DNA of 64,000 nt from an uncultured Emticicia sp. (GTDB lineage Bacteria; Bacteroidota; Bacteroidia; Cytophagales; Spirosomataceae): contig NZ_CALCZQ010000053.1 of assembly GCF_937903345.1 (NCBI RefSeq), positions 1 through 64,000 of the forward strand. Reading direction: 5' to 3'. Made by a program: the position numbers and the translations under genes. The notes below the pieces were generated by a model. The model was not told the origin of the DNA, ran no database searches, and saw nothing but the letters and a program-made list of their open reading frames with translations. Below are positions 30,332 through 39,354 of the stretch, piece after piece. Position 1 is the stretch's first letter. The number at the start of each line of letters is the position of its first letter.

Positions 30332-30751
30332 ATGGCAACTCAAAAAACCGCTGAAACTAATGCAAATGTAAGCGATTTTATTAATCAAATTACTGACGAA
30401 ATCAAACGGAAAGATGCCGTTCTACTGGTTGATATTTTTCAAAATCAGACAAATATCGAACCCAAAATGTGGGGACCAAGTATCATTGGCTTTGGAAGTT
30501 ATCATTATAAATACGCTAGCGGAAACGAAGGCGACGCTCCATTGATTGCCTTTTCGCCACGGGCCACTGCCATATCTTTATACCTTCATTTACCTTCAGA
30601 ACAGAAAGAGGATTTAATACAAAAACTTGGTAAAACCAAATCAGGCAAAGGTTGTATTTATGTAAAAAAACTTTCAGATATTAACCTCAAGGTACTTAAT
30701 GAATTGATTGCGGTTTCGTTGCAGTCGATCAAACAAATATATCCATCTTGA
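30332..30751 (+). CDS. DUF1801 domain protein
   Basis: A 139-residue cytoplasmic protein. The pattern EPKMWGPSIIGFGSYHYKYASG followed by LIAFSPRATAISLYLH and TGKGCIYVKKL-like KSGKGCIYVKKLSDIN is diagnostic of DUF1801 (YdhG-like fold). The biochemical role is not established. The GNAT gene starts 12 bp downstream, so the two are likely co-transcribed. Confidence 0.9.
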   Translation: MATQKTAETNANVSDFINQITDEIKRKDAVLLVDIFQNQTNIEPKMWGPSIIGFGSYHYKYASGNEGDAPLIAFSPRATAISLYLHLPSEQKEDLIQKLGKTKSGKGCIYVKKLSDINLKVLNELIAVSLQSIKQIYPS

Positions 30752-30763
30752 AAACTCATATTT

Positions 30764-31201
30764 ATGATAATTAAAGAAATAAATACCCTTACTCCAGCCA
30801 TACAAAAAGTCATTCATCATTTCATTGATTTGCTTGTATCTACTCCCTATACTCCCTCTCAAGAAACTCTTATGGCTCTTGTGGCATCAGAAAATAGCCA
30901 TTTGTTTTTGGCCTATGATGATTCAGAAAATATTGTAGGAATGTTAACTGTAGGAATATATTGTAGCCCAACTGGCAAAAAGGCATGGATTGAAGATGTA
31001 GTTGTAGATGATATATACCGAGGGCAAGGAATTGGCGAAAAATTAATGCAACACGCAATCGAATTTGTAAAAATCAAAGATGTAAGTTTATTAATGCTTA
31101 CTTCACACCCAAGCCGAATTGCGGCCAATAAACTTTATCCGAGAGTGGGTTTCAACATACGAGAAACCAATGTGTATAAAATGATTCTTGAAAAAAGTTA
31201 A
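30764..31201 (+). CDS. GNAT family N-acetyltransferase
   Basis: A 145-residue protein. The acetyl-CoA pyrophosphate loop is in DDIYRGQGIGEKLMQHAIE (R/Q-x-x-G-x-G/A), preceded by the beta-4 strand KKAWIEDVVVD. The C-terminal ANKLYPRVGFNIRETNVYKM carries the usual Tyr and GF. The acceptor substrate is unknown. It is second in the pair with the DUF1801 gene and ends at a shared terminator. Confidence 0.9.
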   Translation: MIIKEINTLTPAIQKVIHHFIDLLVSTPYTPSQETLMALVASENSHLFLAYDDSENIVGMLTVGIYCSPTGKKAWIEDVVVDDIYRGQGIGEKLMQHAIEFVKIKDVSLLMLTSHPSRIAANKLYPRVGFNIRETNVYKMILEKS

Positions 31202-31211
31202 TGACATAAAA

Positions 31212-31254
31212 AACAAAACGGCTTGCAAATCAAAAATTTATAAGCCGTTTTGTT
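31212..31254. terminator. Bidirectional terminator between GNAT and M28 genes
   Basis: A 13-bp perfect stem AACAAAACGGCTT / AAGCCGTTTTGTT with a 17-base loop. It lies between two convergent genes. Confidence 0.85.
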
Positions 31255-31260
31255 TGAAAT

Positions 31261-32799
31261 TTATTTCTTTCTCGGTAATTTTTCATCACGCATAGCAGCG
31301 TAATAGGCAAACGAAGCCACAATAGTTGCTGCCTGTTTCAAATCTTCAGGTTGTAGATGATCGTATGAGTCCATGTTTGTATGGTGTGTGCGAGTATTAT
31401 ATTCGATTTCATCTTGAATAAATTGGAAACCGGGAATACCAACACCCACAAACGAAAGATGGTCAGTTCCACCAGTGTTTCTAATCGTAACAGTTTTTGC
31501 TCCTAAATCATTGAAAGGCTCAAACCATTTGGTGAAAATCGGGCGACAGGCGTCGTTCCCTTGCAAATAAATCCCTCTGATTTTGCCGGTACCGTTATCA
31601 ACATTGAAATAGGCGGTCACTTTATCTCCTTCGGCATTACTTTTTTTGGTTTCGGCATTGGTCAAGTGATTTTTCACATAATTTCTCGAACCATAAAGCC
31701 CTTGTTCTTCACCACTCCATAGAGCAATTCTTATAGTGCGTCGAGGCTGAATACCTAAAGTTTTCAATATTCTAACAGCCTCCAACATCACAGCTGAGCC
31801 TGCGGCATTATCGGTTGCCCCAGTCGAGCTTTGCCAAGAATCAAGGTGTGCTCCCAACATTACTACTTCTTCTTTTAATGTAGGGTCAGTTCCTTTAATC
31901 TCGGCCAAAACATTATATCCTTTCAAATCTTCAGTAAAAAATTTTGTTTTTACATCTAATTCCAATTTTACAGGAATTCCCGCTTTCGTCAATCGGCAAA
32001 GCGACAGATAATCTTCAGCAGCAAGCATAATATCGAGCAAGCCTTCGGGGTCGGTAGCTTTGTATGAACCTCCACCCGAAACAAACAATGTACCATCTTT
32101 TCCCTTGGCACTCATACTCAAAAGTGCCAAAGCACCTTCTTTTTTAGCCATATCTTTGGTTTTTGTAGAAAGCATATTGGTTCTACGCATGGCCTGCATC
32201 ATTGATCGGAAAGCTGTATCGGGTGGTGTAGTTGTAGTTGGCGTTACAGCGGCCATTTTCTCCAATTCCTCGTCGGTATAACGACTTGCATCTGGCTTGA
32301 AGGATGGTTGAATTTTATCGTTTTTATAAAGTAAAATCACCTTGTCTTTTAGTTTGCCACGATAATTTTCTAAACCTAATGTATCAGTTTCTTCAATCAA
32401 TAAAATCTCGGCTGATTTCAATTTTCCTTTTGTGCCAGCCGTCCATGTTTTTGGATACGCAATTAATGGCCGGTAATATGGAGCGGTCATGGCCACATAA
32501 CTTTTATTGAGTTCCCAACCTTTACCAAATTCTCCCCATGCTTCAAGCTTGGCATCTTCTAATCCCCATTCCGCCAATTTTCCTTTTGCATAATTGGCAG
32601 CTCTCATCAATCCTGGTGAGCCTTGCAAACGTGGGCCGTTTACATCAGTCAAATTAAAGGCAATATCCATTACTTTTGAATTTTGAAGCCCTTCTTGACG
32701 AATTTTCTTGGTTGTCTCTAAGTCAACTTTCTCTTCTTGAGCATTGGCAACGCCCAACGAAAGCATACTGAAAATAACAATAGGTAGGAGTTTTTTCAT
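31261..32799 (-). CDS. M28 family metallopeptidase
   Basis: A 512-residue secreted di-zinc peptidase. A signal peptide (1-20) ends at VANAQ. A PA-like insert lies in the first half. The catalytic domain (about 300-500) shows the metal ligands: His/Asp in MLGAHLDSWQSS, the bridging Asp in GATDNAAGSAVM, Glu-Glu in ALWSGEEQGLYGS, Asp in YFNVDNGTGKI, and a C-terminal His in YNTRTHHTNMDSYDHL. It resembles carboxypeptidase Q-type enzymes. Probably degrades peptides in the periplasm or outside the cell. Complete. Confidence 0.93.
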   Translation of the reverse strand: MKKLLPIVIFSMLSLGVANAQEEKVDLETTKKIRQEGLQNSKVMDIAFNLTDVNGPRLQGSPGLMRAANYAKGKLAEWGLEDAKLEAWGEFGKGWELNKSYVAMTAPYYRPLIAYPKTWTAGTKGKLKSAEILLIEETDTLGLENYRGKLKDKVILLYKNDKIQPSFKPDASRYTDEELEKMAAVTPTTTTPPDTAFRSMMQAMRRTNMLSTKTKDMAKKEGALALLSMSAKGKDGTLFVSGGGSYKATDPEGLLDIMLAAEDYLSLCRLTKAGIPVKLELDVKTKFFTEDLKGYNVLAEIKGTDPTLKEEVVMLGAHLDSWQSSTGATDNAAGSAVMLEAVRILKTLGIQPRRTIRIALWSGEEQGLYGSRNYVKNHLTNAETKKSNAEGDKVTAYFNVDNGTGKIRGIYLQGNDACRPIFTKWFEPFNDLGAKTVTIRNTGGTDHLSFVGVGIPGFQFIQDEIEYNTRTHHTNMDSYDHLQPEDLKQAATIVASFAYYAAMRDEKLPRKK

Positions 32800-33481
32800 A
32801 TAAAAAAGATAAGTTTAGTTTATTGAAGACTAAATATATATGTAATATTTCTGGTGGACAAAATTTTGAGATTAATACAGTTAATAAAGCGTTGAATTTA
32901 GATTTAAAGTTGTTTTTAAATCTAAATTTTTAAAAATCCATAAGAAAGTGTTGTTTAAAAAAAATTTTTTAAAAATATTAGAGCAAATCTTTACTAAAAG
33001 TCTTCAACATAAAAAAACATTTTTCAATACTAAAACTTACCAATCTGATTATGGCTCGTAAGTACCATGATTGCAATTACTAAGAAATAGTACTCGACTC
33101 ACTTAAATTAAAGCTAGCTCAAATTCCGCCCCCGATGGTAGGTAACGATTCCGAAAAATATGGCTGTCTAACTGGACATCCAGCTGTCGGTAATAAGAAT
33201 CGAATTTAGAAGAATTTTTGAGGCAGTAAATAAATTAGACCTTGCAGACAAAGACCACGAACAATCATAATGGGCTTTGATGGTCATGAAAACTGAGAAC
33301 AGCGACCAAGAAATAGAGCTTTTTGCACCGCACACGATTATCATTAAACAGGAAACTACCCATAAAAGCCATGCATTTACGAAAAGAAACCAAAATAGCC
33401 TTGCGAAATTTGAGGTTAATTGTTTTACAACAATCTACAAAAATAAAAGTAAAGTTAAAGAACAGAAAGGAAAGTGAAACA

Positions 33482-33888
33482 CAATCTATGATGGCAACTT
33501 CAGTTTTGAATGTAGACGCTAAAACAATTTCAGAAGAGAAATTTTTGAATAATTTTATGATCGAATTACCATACCTTTTAAAAAGTGAAGACGTATTATG
33601 GACACTATGAAATAACCAACTTAAAAAACGAATATGTCTATAAAAGTTAGATATAGAAAGTTTTGGTAAAGACGATTGTACCACTTTTCAAAAACTCATT
33701 GAAGCTTAGCGAAGCGAATTATTGGATGTGTTAAATTAATAACCAATTACAAAAGAAGCAACAGTTGAAGTAGTACAAACCACCAGTTTTGCATTACGCA
33801 ACGACACAAAGAGAAAGTTTACAGCATTTATGTTAAGAAAATACGTTGATTTAGTTGAAAGACAGCTTGGCCTAGAAAACTATATTTA
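33482..33888 (+). pseudogene. Stop-riddled remnant of an unidentified gene
   Basis: One frame reads like protein throughout (TISEEKFLNNFMIELPYLL, KLDIESFGKDDCTTFQKLIE, ALRNDTKRKFTAFMLRKYVD) but is broken by internal stops at several points. After 33888 a shifted frame continues with AKDILGEIANISTQFTEF. I cannot name the family. Confidence 0.5.
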
Positions 33889-34059
33889 GCAAAAATCAAT
33901 TTTTAAACAATGCGAAAGATATTTTGGGTGAAATTGCAAACATCAGTACTCAGTTTACAGAATTTAAAAAGCACCTTAATAAACGAAAAGCCGTTTAATA
34001 GTAGATTACATCAGAAATAAAACAAATACTTCGCAATAATACACATTCAAGCCACCCAA

Positions 34060-34221
34060 GTAAATGTCCCACCCACAGCTAACAAAGGTTATCCCTACAT
34101 AGCATCACATGGACAACGAAAACTATACTCCGCAGACTATTTTGCAAAAGAATGCCAGTTCATTCAATCAGCTATCAAAACGACAGGGCATAGTATTGCA
34201 AATAGAGTTTTGAGATTGTAA
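34060..34221 (+). pseudogene. C-terminal fragment of an unidentified gene
   Basis: A coding-like run containing PPTANKGYPYIASHGQRK and FAKECQFIQSAIKTTGHSIA ends in a TAA. It has no start. The ending is faintly like the C-terminus of S1/P1-type nucleases, but too short to claim. Confidence 0.3.
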
Positions 34222-34349
34222 CAAACATTTGTTTTTCAAAATATGTTTGATGTTAAATGTACCGCTATTTGGGTAGTTAAAAACCTTAAGACAAGCTCTA
34301 TTGTAAACCGCTTAACTTAGTAAAAACTGAAAATAAAAAATGAATTATT

Positions 34350-34712
34350 ATGAATTTTAAGGAAATAGTAATCAGTGTATTTTATAAAAATATTTCTGAC
34401 GGATTGAAACTATTTGTTGATTGCCTAAAATTTTCAATCGTACACAAAGATTTTAATACTTCACAACCTTATTGTGTACTAAAAAAAGATGGATTAAGCA
34501 TTATGCTTTTTCAAGATGAACAATTAGCAAACGAACATAATCCAGAAATAAGAATTGTGACAAATAATATTGAAGAAGTCTATGAAACAATAGCTTCATC
34601 TCATCCTCATCTACTTCACCCAAACCTTAATAAAGTTACACTAAGACCTTGGGGTGCAAAAGAATTTGCGATTGCAGATATGCAACTTGGTATAAGATTC
34701 CAACAATGGTGA
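34350..34712 (+). CDS. VOC (glyoxalase/bleomycin-resistance) family protein
   Basis: A 120-residue protein with two beta-alpha-beta-beta-beta modules. The first has VISVFYKNISDGLKLFVDCL and GLSIMLFQDE; the second has PEIRIVTNNIEEVYETI and LRPWGAKEFAIADMQLGIRF. The length and the closing FAIADxxxGxxxxFQ pattern are typical of single-domain VOC proteins, which act as dimers. Metal ligands are not obvious, so it may be a binding protein or a metal-dependent enzyme of unknown substrate. It follows the decayed region. Confidence 0.8.
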   Translation: MNFKEIVISVFYKNISDGLKLFVDCLKFSIVHKDFNTSQPYCVLKKDGLSIMLFQDEQLANEHNPEIRIVTNNIEEVYETIASSHPHLLHPNLNKVTLRPWGAKEFAIADMQLGIRFQQW

Positions 34713-34815
34713 TAATTATTGAAGAAGTTTAAAATAACAAACAGTTAATTCGAACTATAATTAATTTGTTTTTTCCTATAATTAAAAAAATTACAGTGTA
34801 TATGAAGGTAAACTT

Positions 34816-35196
34816 TTACTTTAAAAGTAATAAAGTTGGCAATTGATTAATCAACAATAAAGCGTTTTTTCTATCTCCCAAAATTAGTTTTTCGTGAATC
34901 TTTAAAATGGCTGTTTTTGTTTTTTTTACACCAATCATATCTTCCAAAGCATTTTCGGTAGCATATAAACTCCCGTTTATTTCAACAACATCAGCATTCA
35001 TGAGCACGGCAGCACGTAACTTACTAATTTTTGTCTCCAAAACTACACTTTTGCTTTGTTCGGGCGAGTCTTCAATCAAAAGCGTCTCACTTTTCGGAAT
35101 ACCGTTGAAGGCATAATAGCAAATTATTAACAAAAAAATTGCTAAGGTAAGTAGATTTTGAAAATGATTTTGTTGAGACGGTATCGTTGTTTGCAT
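34816..35196 (-). CDS. Hypothetical single-pass membrane protein
   Basis: A 126-residue protein with one membrane helix (about residues 15-33; LLTLAIFLLIICYYAF). A roughly 90-residue soluble part follows, containing KISKLRAAVLMNADVVEING and MIGVKKTKTAILKIHEKLIL. I recognise no family. The ATG at 35196 is preferred to a GTG six codons upstream. It stands alone and is divergent from the small acidic protein gene. Confidence 0.6.
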   Translation of the reverse strand: MQTTIPSQQNHFQNLLTLAIFLLIICYYAFNGIPKSETLLIEDSPEQSKSVVLETKISKLRAAVLMNADVVEINGSLYATENALEDMIGVKKTKTAILKIHEKLILGDRKNALLLINQLPTLLLLK

Positions 35197-35346
35197 TGAC
35201 TTTGTTTTTGACACAAATTACGTTTGCGAATATTAGGAAGATTTTATCAGAATATTAAGAAAAAGTAAAATTTATCTAGACCCAAAGTCAAACCTTTGTT
35301 TACGATTTCTTAACAATGCCACAATTTTAAGTTCATAGTATTGTAC

Positions 35347-35354
35347 TACTTTTG
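35347..35354 (+). promoter_or_regulatory. Candidate promoter of the small acidic protein
   Basis: TACTTTTG fits TAnnTTTG, 26 bp before the ATG at 35380. No clear -33 element was seen. Confidence 0.4.
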
Positions 35355-35379
35355 TTACAATAAATGATTAAAACAAGTA

Positions 35380-35568
35380 ATGTTGAAGAGTAAATTCAAA
35401 TTAACCCAAGCTCATCGGAAACATACCATGAGAACAACAAACGGACTCAATGAAGAGCGTATGTATGAAGACACAGACGAAGAATTGTACGGTGATGCAT
35501 CTGAAGGAGATGATTTTGATGAAATTTCAGATAGTTTTTCTAATGAGAATTTCTCAATCGCAGCATAG
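35380..35568 (+). CDS. Small acidic protein, hypothetical
   Basis: A 62-residue protein with a basic N-terminal third (MLKSKFKLTQAHRKHTMR) and a strongly acidic remainder (YEDTDEELYGDASEGDDFDE). No signal peptide, helix bundle or known motif. A TAnnTTTG box upstream and a weak hairpin downstream (about 35697-35730) frame it as a real unit. The function is unknown. Confidence 0.55.
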   Translation: MLKSKFKLTQAHRKHTMRTTNGLNEERMYEDTDEELYGDASEGDDFDEISDSFSNENFSIAA

Positions 35569-35696
35569 TTTTTAGCAAAATTTAAAATATTGTAAGTCTA
35601 TAATCTAATAATTTTGAAGATTTTTTTTAAAAAACATTAGTTTATTATCAAATAAAATTTCATAAAGTTTTGTTTAGGTTAGTAATTTAAAGAATT

Positions 35697-35732
35697 AGCA
35701 GGGAGATTTTTCACTCTGCTTTATTTTGTTTA
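35697..35732 (+). terminator. Weak terminator after the small acidic protein gene
   Basis: TTAGCAGGGAGA and TCACTCTGCT can pair imperfectly and are followed by TTTATTTTGTTT. It lies 130 bp past the stop. Confidence 0.35.
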
Positions 35733-35754
35733 CAATCAATTGTAAAAAATTTAA

Positions 35755-35780
35755 AGCCCTTCGATTTAGGTCGAAGGGCT
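35755..35780 (-). terminator. Terminator after the 69-residue conserved protein
   Basis: A perfect 10-bp stem AGCCCTTCGA/TCGAAGGGCT with a 6-base loop, followed on the minus strand by TTTAAATTTTTT. It is 8 bp past the stop. Confidence 0.8.
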
Positions 35781-35787
35781 TCATTAT

Positions 35788-35997
35788 TTAACTACTAGCC
35801 GTACCTTGGGTTTTACGAAATGTTCGATTTAGAATCCCTCTGTAGATACTCCCAAAACGCTCGTAGCACCATTTTCGTAGTTCTCGAATTTCCTTGAAGG
35901 ATAATAGTTTAAGACCTTTTTTTAATTCTTTTTCAAACAATTCTCTCTCAAAACTGACTTTTTCTAAAATCAGTTTTACATACTCAATCATCTTCAT
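35788..35997 (-). CDS. Conserved small hypothetical protein
   Basis: A 69-residue basic protein: MKMIEYVKLILEKVSF, then ERELFEKELKKGLKLL and REIRELRKWCYERFG-like FKEIRELRKWCYERFG. It looks like a helical hairpin with a charged second helix. Similar small proteins are familiar from Bacteroidota genomes but have no assigned function. The open frame extends 27 codons upstream through hydrophobic non-family sequence, so the ATG at 35997 is preferred. Confidence 0.65.
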   Translation of the reverse strand: MKMIEYVKLILEKVSFERELFEKELKKGLKLLSFKEIRELRKWCYERFGSIYRGILNRTFRKTQGTASS

Positions 35998-36140
35998 AGA
36001 ACATCTACTTTTTATAATGAACTGATGGATTATAGAAAATATTATGTAAATATATAAATATTTTTTTGTATTATACAAAGATTAGTAAAAATATTTATTA
36101 AAACACCATTTTCTTCTTTTAACCTTTTCGGGCTATATTC

Positions 36141-37361
36141 TCATAACGCTAGAAGGAGTTCATCTATTTCTATTGTAGTGTAAAAAAATGATAAAATTTT
36201 CAACAAAACCGCTTCCATAACTGCATCTGGGCAAGATGCTCCACAAGTGAGCATTATGTTAGTTTTTTCTTTGTCGGCCAAGAAATCACCTATTATTTCT
36301 TGTTTTCTATGCAAATCATAACTTTTTATCAGATTTTTACTTATGATGCTCTCGTGCGATTGGATAAAAAATGTTGTCAGCTTTTCTTCGCAGAGTTCAA
36401 CCAAATGTGATGTATTTGAGCTATTATACCCTCCTACAACTATTGCCAAATCTGCCTCATTTTGTAGCAAAGCGAATGTTGCTTCTTGGTTATCGTTGGT
36501 TGCATAACAGAGTGTATCACGAGTGTTAGCAAAATAACGCTCAACTTCGTTAGGATGAGCGTTATGATGCTCAACAATTATTTTTTTCAGATAATCGGCA
36601 ATTCCTTGCGTATCAGAAGCCAACATTGTGGTTTGATTCACAACTCCGATACGTTCTAAATCTCGTTCAGGGTCAAAACCTTCCGAATATTGTCCAGCAA
36701 AATCTATGTAAAATTGTTCTTTTGGTAAATCATTAGTAATGTATTTTGCCAAAAGCTCGGCCTCTTTTATATCATTTACTACTATGGTTGGAGCATTTTG
36801 TTTACTGTGCGAAAACGTTGCACGGGTTTCTTCATGCGTAGGCTTTCCATGTAACACAATGCTGTATCCACGTTCACCAATTTGCCCTGCACGATTCCAA
36901 ACTTTCTCTACAAAGGGGCAAGTTGTATCGTATTTATATGGGTCGATGCCAAGTGAAGCAAGCTGATTCTGAATCTCTATGGTAGTTCCAAATGCTGGTA
37001 CAACAACGGCATCATCAGGTTTTAGTTCTTGCCAGTCAATAAGCTGATTTCCCTTTGTATCCATTAAAAACTTCACTCCTTGCGAAAGTAAATCTGCATT
37101 AACATCCGGATTATGAATCATTTCGCTCAATAAAAAGATTCGTTTATCCTGATTTTCGGCAATAGTTTTGTAAGCAATCTCAACGGCATTTTCAACGCCA
37201 TAACAAAAGCCAAAATGTCGAGCTATCAGAAACTTAACTGAACCAAAATCAAGCACGGTTGGTGTAAAATCTTTCTTTAGTTTGTCTTTAGTTCGACGAG
37301 CCTCTTTGATTTTACCGATGATATTACTTTTATAAATCTCTGGAATTATAAATGATTTCAT
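36141..37361 (-). CDS. ispH: 4-hydroxy-3-methylbut-2-enyl diphosphate reductase
   Basis: A 406-residue [4Fe-4S] enzyme for the last step of the MEP isoprenoid pathway, making IPP and DMAPP. The three cluster cysteines are in ARHFGFCYGVENA, YDTTCPFVEKVWNR and TCGASCPDAVMEAV. The substrate-binding HGKPTHEETRAT is present. At about 400 residues it is the long form found in Bacteroidota and cyanobacteria rather than the 310-residue E. coli form. The ATG at 37361 is preferred to an upstream start because it follows a TAGATTTG box by 50 bp. Confidence 0.95.
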   Translation of the reverse strand: MKSFIIPEIYKSNIIGKIKEARRTKDKLKKDFTPTVLDFGSVKFLIARHFGFCYGVENAVEIAYKTIAENQDKRIFLLSEMIHNPDVNADLLSQGVKFLMDTKGNQLIDWQELKPDDAVVVPAFGTTIEIQNQLASLGIDPYKYDTTCPFVEKVWNRAGQIGERGYSIVLHGKPTHEETRATFSHSKQNAPTIVVNDIKEAELLAKYITNDLPKEQFYIDFAGQYSEGFDPERDLERIGVVNQTTMLASDTQGIADYLKKIIVEHHNAHPNEVERYFANTRDTLCYATNDNQEATFALLQNEADLAIVVGGYNSSNTSHLVELCEEKLTTFFIQSHESIISKNLIKSYDLHRKQEIIGDFLADKEKTNIMLTCGASCPDAVMEAVLLKILSFFYTTIEIDELLLAL

Positions 37362-37411
37362 ATTTATTAAAGCTAAAAGCCAATGTGTAAAGCCAATCAC
37401 TAATTAATTTA

Positions 37412-37419
37412 CAAATCTA
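37412..37419 (-). promoter_or_regulatory. Candidate ispH promoter -7 box
   Basis: TAGATTTG on the minus strand fits TAnnTTTG, 50 bp before the chosen ATG. Confidence 0.4.
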
Positions 37420-37437
37420 ACAGATGATTTACAAATA

Positions 37438-39276
37438 ATGCGAAATTATATGTATTTTCGCACAACTTTACAGTTACAGAAAACGATAAAAATCTGCTTC
37501 TGTCAAAAACTACATATTTTAATGGGATTGTGTTTGCTAAAATATTTTAAAATTTCGACTGGCTACCTAACTATCCCGCTCCGATTCCGAGAATTTAGTT
37601 TATTAGTTTTCCTTCTATTTTTAAGGCAAATGAGCAGTTTTGCTCAAAGTAATTTTACTCCACTCAACGAAGAGTATTCGAACCTAATCGAGCGTTATGA
37701 GATAAAAAGTGGCAGTTTATTACATCTTCATTCTAACATAAAACCTGTCAGAAGAAAAGATTTGGTAAAACTTTCTGTCGATTTAGAAACCGAGGAAAAA
37801 GTCAAACTTTCACAAACCGACCATTTTAATTTAGCCTACATTCAAAACGACAGTTGGGAATGGCTTGATGATTCCAAACTTCCACAAAGTGATTCTAAAA
37901 AAGCAATATGGAAATACCTCTACACAAAAAAAACTGATTTTTATAGTATTCAAAATAAAGAGTTAGATTTTCATATAAGTCCGATATTCCTTTTTTCGTT
38001 TGCCAATGATAATCGAACTAAAGAAACACCTTATATCAATACACGTGGAGTGGAGTTACGCGGCACATTAAATAAAAAATTGGGTTTCTATTCGATGTTT
38101 ACCGAAAACCAGATGCTCTATCCTGAATATGTGAGAGAGTATGGGCGTCAGTTTAAAGCCAATCCATATGAGGGTTTTACAAAAATCCCTAATGCAGATT
38201 CGAGCAAATATCTATCTGATTTTTTCTCGGCAAGAGGATATATTACATTTCAGGCCCTAAAAAGTGTACAAATACAATTTGGACATGACAAAAATTTTAT
38301 TGGTTCGGGAATTCGTTCAATGATTTTATCCGATTTTTCAGCCCCCTATTTGCATCTAAAAGTGCTGACTAATATTGGACGTGTTCAATACATGAATTTA
38401 TTCGCCCAACTTATAAACAAACAAATTTCAGTGGCGGTTGATGGTACCGAGCAACTTCCCCCAAAATACTTTTCATTGCATCATCTAAGTTTTAACCTTA
38501 GTAGAAATCTAAATATTGGTCTCTTTGAAAGTATCGTTTTTGGAAAACGTCAAGTAGGTTTTGATGTCAATTATCTCAATCCTATAATACTCCTACGATT
38601 TGTAGAAGGGCATCTCGGTAGTGCCGATAATTCGATTGCTGGGATGAACTTTAAGTATAATTTCAAACGCCAATTCTCAATTTATGGTCAATTTGTATTG
38701 GATGAATTTAATCTAAAGCTTTTTAAGAAAGATGGCTGGTGGGCAAAAAAATACGCCATACAAATTGGCACTCGATACATTGACCTTTTTGATATTAAAA
38801 ACCTTGATTTTCAGGCAGAATATAACATTGTTCGACCATATATGTACAGCCATAATTCGACTTACGGCAATTATGCAAACTATAATTTGCCATTAGCTCA
38901 TCCGCTTGGAGCAAACTTTAAAGAACTTTTGTTGGTAGGGCGTTATCAGCCAAAAGGCCGCTTATTTCTGAACTTTACGGCAATGATTACCCAACAAGGC
39001 AAAGACTCAAATATTATCAACTGGGGTAGTGATATTCTGCGAAATTATAACTTTGCTCGACCAGCTGATTTTGGCAACAAAATCGGACAAGGTCAAATGT
39101 TTCACACTAAATTTTATCAATTTGGAGTATCATATATGCTGGCACATAATATTTTTGCTGATTTGAAGGTACAAAACAGGAATTCTAGTCTTATTGGTAA
39201 TATAGAAGAAAAGAAAAATACGATATTTTCGTTTGGTATTCGTTGGAACTCAAGTCAACGACAATACTTATTTTGA
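37438..39276 (+). CDS. Wzi/RemB-like outer-membrane beta-barrel protein
   Basis: A 612-residue frame. The recognisable signal peptide is late (about residues 50-69; FSLLVFLLFLRQMSSFAQ), so the true start may be an internal codon. An ATG at 37522 is one option, and a TATTTTCG near 37453 could be a promoter rather than coding. After it, a short helical periplasmic segment (NEEYSNLIERYEI) precedes about 400 residues of alternating strands, including ISPIFLFSFANDNR, IQFGHDKNFIGSG and GVELRGTLNKKLGF. This is the Wzi/RemB style barrel used in capsule attachment or gliding in relatives. The exact role is not shown by the sequence. Confidence 0.7.
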   Translation: MRNYMYFRTTLQLQKTIKICFCQKLHILMGLCLLKYFKISTGYLTIPLRFREFSLLVFLLFLRQMSSFAQSNFTPLNEEYSNLIERYEIKSGSLLHLHSNIKPVRRKDLVKLSVDLETEEKVKLSQTDHFNLAYIQNDSWEWLDDSKLPQSDSKKAIWKYLYTKKTDFYSIQNKELDFHISPIFLFSFANDNRTKETPYINTRGVELRGTLNKKLGFYSMFTENQMLYPEYVREYGRQFKANPYEGFTKIPNADSSKYLSDFFSARGYITFQALKSVQIQFGHDKNFIGSGIRSMILSDFSAPYLHLKVLTNIGRVQYMNLFAQLINKQISVAVDGTEQLPPKYFSLHHLSFNLSRNLNIGLFESIVFGKRQVGFDVNYLNPIILLRFVEGHLGSADNSIAGMNFKYNFKRQFSIYGQFVLDEFNLKLFKKDGWWAKKYAIQIGTRYIDLFDIKNLDFQAEYNIVRPYMYSHNSTYGNYANYNLPLAHPLGANFKELLLVGRYQPKGRLFLNFTAMITQQGKDSNIINWGSDILRNYNFARPADFGNKIGQGQMFHTKFYQFGVSYMLAHNIFADLKVQNRNSSLIGNIEEKKNTIFSFGIRWNSSQRQYLF

Positions 39277-39354
39277 TTTTCTAAAGTTTAGGTCATTTCT
39301 GAATTTTAATGCAATTGCATTTCATCATTTTCCAATAGATATTCTCCATTAATT

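Larger units (their letters stand above)
32800..34349. other. 1.55-kb region of decayed sequence
   Basis: No intact gene. Short overlapping frames at 33277-33610 and the stop-interrupted frame at 33482-33888 look like remains of coding sequence. A second coding-like tail ends near 34221. The first 200 bp are plain AT-rich upstream sequence of the M28 gene. Confidence 0.6.

Noticed and set aside
33265..33684. 139-codon minus-strand frame in the decayed region
   Set aside because: Phe/Ser-rich low-quality sequence complementary to the plus-strand remnant, which reads more like protein.
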